Positions 10,467 through 23,326 of a stretch of DNA of 64,000 nt are shown here, piece after piece. The position numbers were made by a program, and so were the translations under genes. Origin of the DNA: Umbilicaria muhlenbergii (taxonomy: Eukaryota > Ascomycota > Lecanoromycetes > Umbilicariales > Umbilicariaceae); the NCBI GenBank assembly GCA_000611775.1, contig KK106981.1, positions 7,214,312 to 7,278,311 of the forward strand. Direction: 5' to 3'. The notes below the pieces were generated by a model. That model searched no databases. It worked only from the letters and a program-made list of their open reading frames with translations, and was not told where the DNA came from. The stretch's first letter is position 1. Each line of letters starts with the position of its first letter.

Positions 10467-12783
10467 ATGTTTAAGATTTTCAACAAAGAAAAGGTGAATA
10501 GTGCTGAAGGAGGCAGGTCGTCTAGCACCCAAAGACCCACGCCAGAAGAACTTGACTTGGAGCTTGCTCGACAACTTCAGGAACAAGAAGACGCAAATGC
10601 GACTGCTCTATCGATGGTCCCTGCCAAAGGCCTCTCTAAGCCAACAGTACCCTTGTCTAAGACTCCAAGATATAAGAGCGCATACCCCAAAGAAATCGAG
10701 GAAGATCTGAAGGATGTACAAGACTTTGCCAAAGACGTTATAGGGACGATGTGTCGGAAGTGTGGTACTGAGCTTATGACTGATTTCAGCGTCTCGGAGT
10801 GGCTCAGCCGCTGGCAAGATGCGCTAAAGCGCAATGAAGTATTCTCATTCCCAGCCGCCAAGTGTAGGGTCAAGTCGTGCAGCGCCATGACCTGCGTGGG
10901 ATGTGCCAAAGGACCTCGTATTGGGAAATGTGTCGCCGAGTTTGGTGATGAAGTTGTGGATTGGTGCTGTTCCGATGGTAGACTGTTTGCAGTCTGGGTA
11001 TTGCTGTCTAAATATGACCAGACGGAGCTAAAGGTACAAGCTAGGAGCATTGAAAAATCCTTGACAACCTCTCACCGAGAGGCTGGGAACATTTCCAAAG
11101 GCACAGGCTATGGCCAGGTCCAATACTATTCACCATTTGAGACTGGAGATCCTTCTAGTCCTTTCTTTGGAGGTTACAATCGAGGTTATCAAGCGCTCGA
11201 TTTCAAACAAGCGGATGATAAGACAGATAATTTGACTAGGAAGATTCTAGGTCTCGTTACTGCGTTGCTGCCCTCTACAGACCGGGAAGCGAGCCCAGCT
11301 CTGGCGGCCATGATCGAGTTAAGCCTCATCCATGACAGGACAGCACAGTTGCTACGAAACGACTCCCTTCAAGACGCTATGAAAAGAGAAGGTCTATATC
11401 ATAAGCTGCTCGATTTCATCGAGTCTGTGGGTGGCCATCGAGACACCGAGTTTCTGGTTATAGACAAACGTTATGTAAAGAAACAGAGCCCCGGCCTCAT
11501 GACGTTGTCTCTTCGCGGCAAGAGCCAGGGCGACCCCAGCCAGCTTCTAGAGATGAGCGAAGATGGAAGGGCGTCCTCCTTGGTCTCTTGTATGGAAAAT
11601 CTCGCTATACAAAGCCGGATGCTTCTACAAGGCTCTCAAGCGGCGGAACGGGAATTCAAATCGAGTTCGGGACGAGCGACACTGAAGCTAGCTGGGCGTA
11701 TTATCGAAGTTTACGACAACCTAGCTCCTCGGAAAAGCAGAAACCGGAAAGATGGCAAGAAAGGTGACAAGACAACTGAATGGGCAGTTTATCACAAACG
11801 CAATGCCGTCAGCATGGAGGAAAACGTCGTCAATTTTCTTAGCGGTTCTTTGCAGAATCACGCGCGGTATCTCACTCACTCACCGAAAGAGCGAATGAAA
11901 TGGCTGGTCACGGAGACGGCGGAGATGTCGACATCGCTTCCACCGAACATATTCGTCAAGGTTGACTCTGTGCGGCCTGACGTGATGAAGTGTCTCATCG
12001 TCGGACCTGATGATACGCCATACGCAGGTGGTTTGTTTGAGTGGGTGGGATCCTATTGATACTGTGATAAAGCAGCGACTAACCTCGATTTTGTCTAGGT
12101 TCGATATCTTTTGCCCAGCAGAGTACCCAATGGTGCCCCCAATGGTCGAATTTCGTACTACTGGCGGAGGCATGGTAGACTTCAACCCTAACCTTTACGC
12201 CTGTGGGAAAGGTAAATTACCCCTACGAAGATCCCGGCAACGAAGCTGTAACTGACAGGATACAGTATGTTTGAGCCTACTGGGGACATGGGCCGGTACG
12301 CCGGAAATGCAATGGCAACCTCGTCGTTCTACCATCATGTCAGTCCTCATAAGCATCCAAGCCATGATCCTCAACGAAAAACCTTGGGAGAACGAGCCCG
12401 GGGCCGAGGTCTGCGACCGCATCTCGCAGCAGAAGTCCGACAGATACAACTGCCGACGTCAAGCGCTGACTATCCGCTTCGCGATGCTCGACTGGCTAAT
12501 GAGACAGGATATGCGAGGGGGGCTTTGGAGGGATATTGTGGGCAAGTACTTCGAGCTAAATGATGAGAAGATCCTCGCTACGGCGGAGAGGTGGGCGAGG
12601 AGTAACAAGGAGATTGAGAGTTATGGAGGCGAAACTACTTCGATGACTAGGGCGGGCTTCTATTGGACCCAGAATTTGCTGGAGGATCTGCAGAAACAGC
12701 TTGGTCGGAATAGTAAGTATATGCAGGAACATGCAGTGACTTCCAAAATTGAGGGATTGAGCCTGGGAAGGAATAATAGGTAG
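10467..12783 (+). CDS. Ubiquitin-conjugating (UBC) domain protein with Cys-rich N-terminal region
   Basis: Exons 10467-12040, 12099-12211 and 12266-12783 join in frame to 734 residues. The first intron has a GACTAAC branch site. The UBC fold begins near residue 495 with PPNIFVKVDSVRPDVMKCLI and contains GPDDTPYAGGLFEFDIFCP. The catalytic cysteine is in GKVCLSLLGTW at about residue 564; both introns interrupt the UBC domain. This class resembles the large BIRC6/UBE2O-like E2 group, including the bulky insert after the active site. N-terminal to it are CxxC pairs (Cys96/Cys99, Cys133-Cys146, Cys155, Cys167/168), probably a zinc-binding, RING-related region. A combined E2/E3-like role in ubiquitination is inferred, not shown. 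The residues LARQLQEQED near 34 resemble a ubiquitin-interacting helix. Confidence 0.88.
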
Positions 12784-13842
12784 GGTTTCGGGGGGCGAAC
12801 CAGGAGGCAGTGAGAGGCTTGATAATTACAGTTACATGTGCTATTGTTGGTGGATTTGCGAGCGAAGCATTGGGGCCACATGGATGTTGCTATTGGGTGA
12901 TTGCGCTTGGTGCGCTTATGAATGCTTATGTATGATATGCTTTACCTCATTTGCTGATCTCAGGATTTGCAAACTTCATACAGCTACGAGGCGCCGCCCA
13001 AAAGTGAGTTCTTTACCTATTCAGGTATGCTATCCTACCAATCAGAGCCTTCAGATCAGAGCGTTCCGGTCTAAAATCTTTGATGAGTAAGGCAGTCGAT
13101 CTGTGCAGAGACCCAGAAAAAAAGCGACACGGGGTGGTTGAGCCAATCAGACACGCTGCCCTCTTAGAAACTTGCCTGAACGGGTAAAGAAGTCACTTTT
13201 GGGCTGCGCCTCGTAGACAATGTCAACCGCAATGTGCGAAGTTCGGCCTGGTACCTTGGCCGGTACCTTAGTGTCTTGTCGCACAACAGGGCGGGCGGCT
13301 GGAACAATTCTCCGCAGCGGGATGTCTTCTCGCCCGTCCAATCCATGCCCTTCCTCCATCCCCCGCACCTTAAATCTACCTAGGTACGTTGGAAGGCCTG
13401 CACTCCACCCTCCCCAAGATCCACGTCGTACAAGCACTTAGTACTCCGTAGATGTACATCATCAATGTAGACTTAGTTCGCATAAGTTATAATTTTAACA
13501 GGCGACTTCGTTGTCGCTTTAGCCTCTTCCGCCCAACCCCCTCGCCACACTATGACACCACGAAATGTCAACACCACGCCTGCAGAACGGAATACACGCC
13601 TTAGCCAGGAGCGGGGGTGGGGGTGCCGCCCTACTCTGAGTAATTCTGGGTGTGGACAAGCAAACGCTATTTGTATTAGCTTTGGGGCTCCCCAAACCAT
13701 GCTTCTTTCCCCCAAATCCCCGCCCTGGGCCTGGGTGATTGATCGTCTCAACCATCCCTTCTACCTCCTGTGTTACTACTGTTCTCTTCCAGTGTGCGAC
13801 GGTGGCTACGTTATTGGTGTTGATTGACCCGGATACGCCAGG
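12784..13842. other. Intergenic region between the UBC and permease genes
   Basis: No supported gene. A CCAAT-type word (AGCCAATCAG, 13141-13150) lies about 700 bp upstream of the permease start; its use is unproven. GTACCTTGGCCGGTACC near 13250 is a partial palindrome. Confidence 0.4.
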
Positions 13843-15931
13843 ATGAGGCAGGCTTCGCATGATGGCGGCGCTGATGCGGCGCTCGCAAAGATGGGATACA
13901 AGTCCGAGCTGCCGAGACATTTGAGCATGCTGAGCGTGCTGGGACTGTGAGTACTGTTTCAGTCTGTCTGCTCTGGTCGATGTATACAGAAGAGGCAGAC
14001 CAGAATCATGGGTATGCTGTGTGAAGTCACAGGCGGCTTTTCGGGGTTTGTTGCTAGGACCATGGTGCCGTAACATATTCTGATACGGTCGATCACATGG
14101 GTCAATGCTCGCCGATTATCAGGACTTTTGTCTTGCGCGCGCAGGGCAACACAATTGTAAATTGTCTCGCTGACAGAAGCCGCGAACAGATCCTTCGCCA
14201 TCATCGCTGCGCCCTACGGTCTCAGCACAACGTTCTACATCAGCCTCACGGATGGCCAATCCGTCACTGTGATATGGGGCTGGGTTCTTGTCTCCCTGAT
14301 CTCCCTCTGCATTGCAGCCTCACTAGCAGAAATATGCGCCGTTTACCCTACCGCGGGAGGAGTATATTACTGGAGTGCTATGCTCTCCACAAAGAAATAC
14401 GCACCCATCGCGTCATGGATAACGGGCTGGTTGACGCTTGTGGGAAATTGGACTGTTACTACCAGTATCAACTTCGGAGGGGCTCAACTGATCTTGTCGG
14501 CCATTACCTTATGGAGGGACGATTATGTTCCAAATGCATATCAGACTGTTTTGATGTATTGGGCAGTGGGTCATCATCTTCTCCTCCCCCACACGGCTCC
14601 AATACGATGTGAACTGAACCTAGAGATAGGTAATGCTGGTGTGTGCGCTGGTAAATATCTTCGGAAGCAAACATCTCGATCTTTTTAACAAATGCTGCAT
14701 CTACTGGACCTCGAGTACGATCTAAGCCGAGCTCAAGCCATCTACCAAAGTCTCGGCTAACTTTGTTGTAGGCAGTGTGATTATTATCATGATTACGGTT
14801 CTCGTTATGGCTCCTTCAAGGCGCTCCGCAGAGTTCGTGTTCGCCAACTTCGATGCTTCTGCAAGTGGATGGTGAACTACTCCCAACATATGTTCCCAGT
14901 AGCATAGGCTGACAGATCCATTCAAGGGCGCCTGGATGGGCTTTCTTTGTCGGCCTCCTACAAGCCGCCTACACACTTACTGGTTACGGCATGGTAGCCG
15001 CCATGTGCGAAGAGTTGCAAAACCCAGAGCGAGAAGTACCCAAGGCCATGGTACTTTCTGTAGCGGCGGCAGCCGTGACCGGTCTCTTTTTTCTAATACC
15101 AATCCTCTTTATTCTACCTGACATACCAACTCTACTCGGCGTCCCGAGCGGTCAACCACTGGGACTACTGTTCAAGATCGTCACCGGATCCGCCGGCGGA
15201 GGCTTTGGGCTTCTGTTCCTCATCCTGGGCGTCATGTTTTTTGCCGGTGTCGGGGCTCTGACCGCAGCAAGTCGATGCACGTACGCTTTTGCCCGCGACG
15301 GAGCCATCCCAGGGTCGAGGTTTTGGTCCAAGGTTGACAAGCGGCTGGACGTTCCCATCGGAGGTATAATCCTGTCCACGCTCGTGGATTGCTTGTTGGG
15401 ACTCATCTACTTCGGATCGACCGCCGCATTCAACTCTTTTACTGGAGTCGCTACGATCTGTCTTTCCACGTCCTATGGCTTACCAATCCTGATCAGTCTC
15501 GTTCGGGGAAGGAAGATGGTGAAACATTCGTCATTCTCATTGGGGAAATTCGGTTTCGCTATTAACGTGCTTACCATCGCTTGGATTGGTCTAGGTAGGT
15601 GCAGACTCTCTACTCAGTTGTAGATGAGGTGCTAATCTTCGTAATAGCCATCGTAATCTTTTGCATGCCGGTGGCTCTACCCGTCACTCCGACGAGTATG
15701 AATTATGCCAGTGTCGTCTTCGCAGGCTTTGCTTCCATATCGGTGCTATGGTACTTTATCCGAGGGAGGAAATCCTTCTCTGGTCCGCCAGTGCAGAGTG
15801 ATTTGCCGCCGGAAGAGGTGGGTGTGATGGCGGGAAGGACGGTGACAAGCGAGGAGGACTCCCCGGTGATGGGTAGCAAGGAGAAGCAGGTGGCTATGGA
15901 GTATGAAGGACTGCCGCAGAAGACTATATAA
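13843..15931 (+). CDS. APC-superfamily amino acid/choline/GABA permease
   Basis: Six exons (13843-13946, 14190-14565, 14630-14714, 14772-14871, 14927-15594, 15648-15931) join to 538 residues in frame. The N-terminus has the family hallmark ALAKMGYKSELPRHLSMLSV, followed by APYGLSTTFYISLTDG, AEICAVYPTAGGVYYWSAML and GYGMVAAMCEELQNPEREVP. About twelve hydrophobic segments span the chain, ending in an acidic cytoplasmic tail. It should import a small nitrogenous substrate (GABA, choline or an amino acid) through the plasma membrane; the exact substrate cannot be read from sequence. The first intron is long (243 bp); the others are 53-64 bp. An in-frame stop just upstream fixes the start. No obvious metabolic partner gene lies beside it. 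Confidence 0.92.
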
Positions 15932-16507
15932 TGGGATTGTTCCCTAGACTTTAGACAGTGAGAAAACTACGAGCGCGCCATTGACGAGTCACTGTTTTCA
16001 ACCTCCGAGGCGTCGAGGGCGTATTCCGCGCAGGCCAGTACTCCGTAGTGGTTGATGTGGCGCCCTTGGTACTTTTCCATAGTACCTTGATCGTATTTAC
16101 CCTTGCTACCGTGCTACCCACCCGTGCCACTTGGCAGCTGCAGCTCGGCAAAGATCCATGTTGTTCCAATATACGCGATCTCATTTGATGAGCTCACCTT
16201 TGTCCTCGCACTTGGGATGCGATGAACTTGACCAAGCCATGTAGAGGCTTCTCCTTTGCGAGATGACCTGACGGTGGCGGCATCTTGTTACCACGAAGTC
16301 AACGTTTAAACTCACCTCACGGAACTTTCACGACGTTTATGATTTCCACTATCTTTACCTTCCTACCACGCACCAGAAACCTCACCTTCCCTTCATGATC
16401 AAAGCACCCCGCTCTGGATGATTCTATAACTTCAACTATGTCAATTTCTTGTCCATTGTAGAGTATCGACGAGCAATCAATTTCACAACGCTCAGCTTTA
16501 CCAAGAC
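15932..16507. other. Intergenic region, nothing recognised
   Basis: It lies between the permease and the next gene, both on the plus strand. A minus-strand frame of 95 codons (16317-16604) has no recognisable content and overlaps the first exon of the downstream gene. Confidence 0.45.
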
Positions 16508-19064
16508 ATGGCTCCGGGCGTGAGATCAAGAGCATCCAAGGTTCGTCTGATTTTTGAGGACGCCGTAATGCACCTTCCCGTTGTACAACGTCCGTTCCAG
16601 CCACTAACTCTTATGGGCCGTTACACAGGATCCAGCAGGTCAACACACCCCTCAGAAAGCAAAGTCGGTCACCAACCTGGCTCATGCTTCAATAGACAAC
16701 CAGACTACAACTTCGAGCGCGAACGCAAAGCCACGTAAACGTCCTCACGGTGACTTAGAGGGGGAACAATTCGGCCATGATGAGGACGATAATGATACAA
16801 TATACGTTGCCAACGACTTACGACATCCTGACCACAAAAGGATTCGCCCGGCTGAATGGCCACTCAAAAGCGAAGAGACTAAACCTACAGGCAAAGAGAA
16901 ACAGACAGGACGTCGGAATGCGCACGCCAAATCTCCATCTTCCCGCCGACATACAAAGACCAAAACAAATCGGCCATCTCGATTCATCGAAGGGACTATG
17001 AAAGATCGTGCCAGCGCCAAACCTCCAAGCTTGTACACTGGGGACGAGTCGGATTACGAACGCAACACAAAGCAGCCCAGAGATGGTGGCATCGGTGGAC
17101 AGGGAGACACGCCAAGCGAGTACGGGGATCGGCAGTGGTATGATGCGGGCATAGAACCATCAAGACCATCAGGTATGTATAGGTTTGGCAAAGCTATCGT
17201 CAATGCGTTCAACCCGATATGGCACGGCATTCACGGGATGTGGAAGGACAATAAAGATGAAGAAACCCCGCCTTCGACATCAGTCCTACAGGAGCGGCAA
17301 GTCAAAGCGGAGAAGGCTTACGCTGAGCTGAAGAAGGCCGGATTCAAGGGTACGAAAGGCGCAGCAAACGTGGAGATGCCGACTATCAAGTATGAGGACA
17401 CTGCAGAGGTTTTCCCATCGGCCCCCAATCGAGACTCGGGCATTGATGTTGATGGGCGATCGTCTACTGAGTGCAAGAGAGAGGGCCATGTATTCGATAC
17501 CGATGAAGCCCTCGTGCCACCCCCACCCATCTCCGGATTTGGTCCTGCTACCAGTCCGATGTCAGATGTACCCTCGAGCCAGAAGTCATCGCTCCACGTC
17601 CGAAAATCTTCATTCCAGAGTTTGAAGAAGGTCAAATCACATCTACAAATACCTTCGGCCAAGAAATCTCCTGTGCCTGCCACGCCCGCGCCTACCACCG
17701 GAAAGAACACAGGTGGCCAGGCTTTGAAGAAGCAACCTTCGAAGAAAGAGTTGAGATTGAGCAAGAAAGTTAGTAACCTTGAGGCGAAGCTGGAACATGC
17801 CCGGAGAGAGCTTAGGCTTGCTATGGGTGATGCTCCGCCTGTGCCTGATCTGCCGGTGAACCTGGGCTTGAAGCCTTTTAAGCGCGGCGCGCTACCTTCT
17901 TTGCCATCGGGTCTGGTTGTTGACGGTCACGGGGCTGGGGATACGGGCAAGGGCGCCGAAGGAGAGCTTGATAGTACCGACAGTGGTGCTATGGTGCCTG
18001 ACTCGGCTCCAATAGCTACTACTCAGCAGTCAACTATCACCCAGCCTTCAGCTACTACTGAGCCGTCAACTACTACTCAGCCTTCCAAAGTGGATGAGTC
18101 CATTGCAGCACTGGCAGATGTCTTGTTGCAAAGTATCGAGGCGAGCGAGGAGCCGAAAGACGAAAAGCTTACGCCTCAGAAACCGGCGTCGAAGAAGAGA
18201 AAGAGTGGTCGAGTTTCTAGTGTTGATATGCAATACAAGCCCGACAACGATGATGATGACGATTTCGAATGGACTTTGGCGAAAACGGTGACACCAAAGA
18301 GGAAACCCGGACGCCCTAGGAAGGCACTGAAGATGGAACAATCAAAGACGCCAGGTTCAACAGCGGCCGAGAAAAAGGTACCAAATGGCCCCAAAACCAC
18401 TAAAGAGTCACCAAAGGTAATTAAGCCTGCCGGGCCAGCTAAACCAGCTGCAATATCTTCCCCAACCCAAGCGATCTTTGATCCCGCCAAAGTTGACCGC
18501 ACCAAGCTCCTTCAGATGCGAATCGAGCCAAACCCCTTTGTGCCATTTGGCAAACTCTCGGATGACATAATCAACCTCCGCAAGGAATTCCCCACTGTCA
18601 CAGACGAACAGCTGGTCCATTACTTCACCTCGACCTCAAGCGAAGGAAAAGTCCATTCCGAGGCCCCTGAGCCGGCAAAACCTTCAGCTTCCGCTCCGGC
18701 ATCTACGGCTGAGAGGAAGGCCAAACCGCCCGTCAACCCGACTTCCGCCGCAATCAATAACTCGCCTCATACACCACTCCTCGGTCGCCCGCGCTCCACC
18801 TCGCCCACCAAGTCCAAACACGCCATTCAGACCCCAAAGCGCCCACACTCACCTCCTCCAGCCGGAAAGAACTCTAGCCCCGCTCCGGCGGCAGCGCAGC
18901 AGGAAGAGGGGGAAGAAGTCGTCACTGTTGATCCGACCAAGGACGCAAACGTGCCGCCTATGCCGACACTTGCATTGCGATTGGAGCAGGCGAATGTGGC
19001 GGTGGAGAAACCGTTACCGAAGATTCAGAAGGAGGACTATGAATGGCCGGAGGATGTTTTTTGA
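16508..19064 (+). CDS. Large disordered basic protein, putative nuclear RNA/DNA-binding
   Basis: A 33-base first exon (16508-16540) encodes MAPGVRSRASK and joins in phase 0 across an 88-bp intron to 16629-19064, giving 822 residues. Conserved-looking blocks are RPSRFIEGTMKDRAS near 160, FGKAIVNAFNPIWHGI, a heptad-like segment KKVSNLEAKLEHARRELRLA (possible coiled coil) followed by KPFKRGALPSLPSG, an AT-hook-like KRKPGRPRKA, and an acidic C-terminal EDYEWPEDVF. A Thr/Gln/Pro-rich stretch with imperfect repeats (TTQQST/TTQPS) lies in the middle. From memory, this resembles ascomycete proteins labelled nuclear RNA-binding protein, but no enzymatic domain is visible. Much of the chain is Pro/Ser/Lys-rich and likely unstructured. 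Confidence 0.75.
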
Positions 19065-19633
19065 GGCGGCTGTGGGAGAATGAGTACCGATCTTGTATCT
19101 AGGCGATTTTGAACTTCGCTATCACAGTGACTTGAGGGTAGGTGGGTTGGTCTGGGACATGGCGATGCTTCTTTGAAAGCTTGTAGCAAGTGCGGAAACT
19201 GGAAGATATGGATTCGAGCTGGGGGTTCGTGGTGGCTGAGGGGATAAGTTGGTGATGATTAGTGAATGTACATATTGGACATCGCCCTTTGATTTTTCTT
19301 AGGGAGCTCTTAGTAGCATCGTACATCGAATCTAGCGGTATTGCCGAACTTGTATAGCGGTACTTGAGGTTTAGGGAGCGCTCTCTGGATCACGATGATG
19401 CTTTGGGTTGCCTCACAGGGCTTAGAGAAGGGAGAAATGGCTCGGTATCTTGCCGCTGTTGTGACCTCTCTTCCCCGGGCATTCATGTTACGAGGTGGCA
19501 ACCCACGATCTTTCAAGCGGGACTGTCATCTTCCATTGGCAATACGAGTAGAAGTTTGGACTATGCAAATGATCTCATTGGTTTGGACCTTGATTTGATG
19601 ACGGACCAACCACAACCTTAGACAGCTAATCCC
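19065..19633. other. Spacer between convergent genes
   Basis: The plus-strand gene ending at 19064 and the minus-strand gene ending at 19634 converge here. Only their 3' untranslated regions are expected. Confidence 0.5.
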
Positions 19634-21096
19634 TTAAGTTACGCTCCAGAGGTGCTCCCTGTAGATATCATACCCATCATCCGCAATCCTCCCCAATCGT
19701 CCTAGAAAATCGCCGTACCATTGACGTGAGTGCTCACGCCGCCTATCATCACATTCCATCAGCATCGTCTGCACGCCGATCAAAGGAAGGGGCAGCAAAC
19801 CATGCACATTGGCCGGCGCGCTCGTAAAGAAGAAGAACCAGCGATTCCGCTCCCGACACTTCCGCGCCAACGTCTCCAGATCCAACATCTCCCCAATCGG
19901 ACACCCCCACAGCGCCAGTAGATGCTCGTGGAGGTGATAGTCTGCCGTTCAATCCAGTCTGTCAGCTCCGCTCTTTCCAGACGTTTGAATCGACATGTTT
20001 TTTCGGGAACCAATAACCCACCTTCATGCGTCGGCCACGCCTCAAAGGCCGGCGCATCCCCCCCCACCGCCGCGAAGTAACTGTCATGCAACCAATCCAG
20101 CACCCTCTCCTCCTGCGCCACCCCCGCCCACCGCTGCCCGTCCTCCTTCCCCAACGCATGCGGCCTCAACGCCCCCTTCGCCCGCTCGTCCGCCGATTTA
20201 CTGTTATACGCCTCGACGAACCCGCTCCGGATGAAGAGGATGTCGCCCGGTTTGACATCACCGCCTTGGGCTTGCGGCCGGATGTCGATGCCTTGGTCTT
20301 TGCCGCATTGGTATAGCTCGGAGAAGGAGATCGGGTAGTAGTCGTAGGGGTCGTATTGGATGCCGGCGCGGTGGGCGTAGCCGCGGTAGTCGAGGAGGAG
20401 GCCGCGGCCGGCGATGCCGTGGGTGGCCCAGTGGTGGATGGAGCATTTTTCGTTGGCGTGCGGGCCGGTGATGTCGGTGCCGTGGGTGTTGTTGTAGAAG
20501 GTGCCGGTGGCGAGGTGGGCGAACTGGAGGTTGTTAGTGGACGTCTTGGAGACATGGATGGGAGAGTCACATGTCGGAAGCCGTCCCATTGGGTCCCGCT
20601 TTGCGTGTTTAGGTGGTAGATGTCATCGTAGGCGAGGTTCTCAGCCAGGGTCTTGATCTCGTGCTTGAAGGTTTCGCGACCGAATGCGGGGACTGTTGGG
20701 GTGTCTAAGGGTAGGCTGGGACACATTGGTTAGTATGTGAAAGGTCAATGGGTTTGGTTATGGTCGTACTTTGTAGGCACTATCTCTCCAGTCTTGATTT
20801 CCGCCGCCGCAGCCTTGACCCTCGTGGGCGTGAGCAAATTAAGGCGGCCCACCTGCCAATCGTCATGTGTATCAGATACTAGATTGCGACTGATAAACCG
20901 GGGCTCTTACATAGTCATTTTCTCCCCATACCCAAGCAGCTCCTGGCGGTGCACCTGGTATCTCGGGCAACTCCTTCCTGGTAGGGAACTTTGTGGAATC
21001 AGGGTCGAATGGAATGGTCAAGGCGGTCTTGTTGAAGGTCAAAAAGTCCTTGACTTGAGTTAATCGAATCTGTGCCTTGGATTTGCCGTCCGCCAT
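19634..21096 (-). CDS. Cyclase-family (kynurenine formamidase-like) metal hydrolase
   Basis: Five exons (21096-20911, 20852-20770, 20715-20571, 20523-20022, 19941-19634) join in frame to 407 residues. Family marks: PPGAAWVWGENDYVGRLNLL near the N-terminus, TQWDGFRHFAHLATGTFYNN, THGTDITGPHANEKCSIHHW (the metal-site region of the putative cyclase fold), HGIAGRGLLLDY, GDILFIRSGF and a C-terminal HLLALWGCPIGEMLDLETLA. Members hydrolyse amides or cyclise polyketide-like substrates; the true substrate is unknown. The enzyme is probably cytosolic, since no signal peptide is visible. Codon use switches sharply within exon 4, from C-ending to G-ending codons near 20220. The upstream frame to 21216 is in the 5' leader; the start at 21096 opens MADGKSKAQ. 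Confidence 0.88.
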
Positions 21097-21997
21097 GATG
21101 AGAAGAAAGCCAACGATGGTGTAGCTGGTGTAGGCGGTAACGGATGAGGACAGTGAGCATTTGGCCCTGGTGGAGACATGGTCAGCGTCGTCTAAAGTCG
21201 GCTCCGCACCCCGCACACCGCAATGTGGTGCTACGATTCGTTTGTACTAGTTGCTACTGCCTTACTCGGACAAGTACCTTGAGTCAGGGCTTGATTGGAG
21301 GGGAAAGGCATGGACACGGCTTGAACACGGCTTTTGTCCCGAGGCTCCGCTGGACCGTTCCACCGGGCTGCCGTCGCCTCTTCTGTAAGCGAATCAATCA
21401 GCCGGGAGAAGAAGCGTGCAGCTTCAGCCCTACGGTGGATGATCGATCATCTCTCCCGACTGCCCACCCTCTGTCATGCAACACTGCCTCCGTTCCTCCT
21501 GTCCACGACCCATTGCACGTACAACAAAGCGCTCTTCTGTACATGAAGCATGCTGTCTGTCGCTTGCTCACCCTGGTTCCCTGACACATCTATCATCCCG
21601 TTCAAAGGAGATTTATGACATAGGAGGCCCCAAGCCGCTATTTAGCGTCACGATAGTTTTCCCAGATCAGCTAGTATCTCCTCGGATAGGTCGAATCAGA
21701 TCTTCTCCACCTGCAAGATTCAGCCACATCCACTGCCTAAGGTAGCTATCCGGCCAGAGTTGCAATAAAGCAACGCACCCGGCAATGGCTAGAAACTCTG
21801 AAGCCATCGAAGCAATGGCCCAACTCGTCGAGTGGTTGGTGATGGAGTGGTGATGTCGATGGAGCTTGCAGTTCATCGGGACGCTCACAAGCAGAATGTA
21901 AATAAATGACCTTTGAACGAAGCCCACCTCGAGCTTCGTGTTTGTTGCGCAGGCGTGTCCCAATCCCTTAGAACTTCCACATCTCTGATTCCAAGCA
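21097..21997. other. Divergent promoter region
   Basis: The cyclase-family gene (minus) and the HD-domain gene (plus) diverge from this 900-bp stretch. No coding frame or repeat is supported and no clear TATA box was found. Confidence 0.5.
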
Positions 21998-23048
21998 ATG
22001 GACGTCTACCTCCCCGCTCGCACCAGCTCCCTCTTCTACCCCAACACTTCATTCCCATCCACGCCATCCTTCCGCCCCTCCCTCATCCACCTCGATAGCC
22101 ACGTCGCGCACATAGCCGCACTCATGGCCTCCATCGCTTCACCCTGCGAAACCTCTTCCACCTCCTCCTCCTCCCCCACCACCTCCTACGCCTCTCCCTC
22201 CGACCTCATCGCCGCTACCAAAACCTACGTAAAAGCCTACATGGCCCACTTTGACGCCTCGCACGACTACGCCCACATCCAGCGCGTCCTAACCCTCTCC
22301 CACCAAATCCTGCACTCAGAGCTCCAACTCCAAGAACAGCGCCACCACCGACCCACCCCCTCGCCACCCCTCCGCTCCCGCATCTCCCTCTCCTCCCTCC
22401 GCGCCCGAACCCGCTCCCGCGCCCCCTCCCCCACCAAGCCCCCCNNNNNNNNNNNNNNNNNNNNNNNNNNNNNNNNNNNNNNNNNNNNNNNNNNNNNNNN
22501 NNNNNNNNNNNNNNNNNNNNNNNNNNNNNNNNNNNNNNNNNNNNNNNNNNNNNNNNNNNNNNNNNNNNNNNNNNNNNNNNNNNNNNNNNNNNNNNNNNNN
22601 NNNNNNNNNNNNNNNNNNNNNNNNNNNNNNNNNNNNNNNNNNNNNNNNNNNNNNNNNNNNNNNNNNNNNNNNNNNNNNNNNNNNNNNNNNNNNNNNNNNN
22701 NNNNNNNNNNNNNNNNNNNNNNNNNNNNNNNNNNNNNNNNNNNNNNNNNNNNNGGGGCGGGCGTTTGCGTACGGGGCGGCGGAGGGGAGGGAGGGGGGGT
22801 TGGCGGAGACGGTGAGGCATTTTGAGGAGAAGTTGGAGGGGTTGGGGGGGTGGATGAAGACGGAGACGGGGAAGGGGTGGGCGGAGGTGCGGACGGAGAG
22901 GGTGAGGGTTTTTAGGGGGTGGTGGGAGGAGGAGTGTGGGGGTTTGAGGGTGCAGGACGGGGATGGGGAGGAGATGGGGGAGGAAGGGCGGTGGAGTGAG
23001 GAGGGGATGGGGGATGGTGTGGGAAGGGAGCGGTGGTTGGAGGAGTAG
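21998..23048 (+). CDS. HD-domain metal-dependent phosphohydrolase, interrupted by assembly gap
   Basis: The N-terminal part reads in one frame from 21998 to the gap and includes TYVKAYMAHFDASHDYAHIQ followed by RVLTLSHQIL. The HD pair sits in SHDYAHIQRV, as in the HD superfamily of metal-dependent phosphohydrolases. After the gap the frame ending at 23048 reads GGLAETVRHFEEKLEGLGGW and RTERVRVFRGWWEEEC, the usual C-terminus of this fungal group. The two flanks are therefore parts of one gene with the centre missing from the assembly. The start is uncertain: 21998, or an internal Met at 22124. The 5' flank is extremely C-rich and the 3' flank extremely G-rich on the coding strand. The nucleotide substrate is unknown. 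Confidence 0.75.
22445..22753. other. Assembly gap (309 N)
   Basis: The unresolved bases fall inside the HD-domain gene, between a C-rich left flank (ending in CCCC) and a G-rich right flank (starting GGGGCGGG). The flanks are partly complementary, so strong secondary structure is a likely cause of the dropout. Confidence 0.95.
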
Positions 23049-23326
23049 GTGTTGTTTATGGGATGAGTCAGCTATGGGGATGGTTCCGGTAATGTTGGAT
23101 ACTGCGATTTCAGCGAGGCGTCAGGGTGGATCGAAACTTATCATAGAATTAGACAGTTAGGCTGACTACAGCATTTTTGGTTCTCCTGCCTCTATGTACC
23201 CACATCCTCAGCTACTTAATCATCTCAAGGAACGTCCGGAAGCTACCCTCCCACATCCACCCGTCCTCCCGTCCTCTACGCCCAAAGCCTCCTCACCTTT
23301 TCTCCCAGGTCACAATTTTCTCCCCT

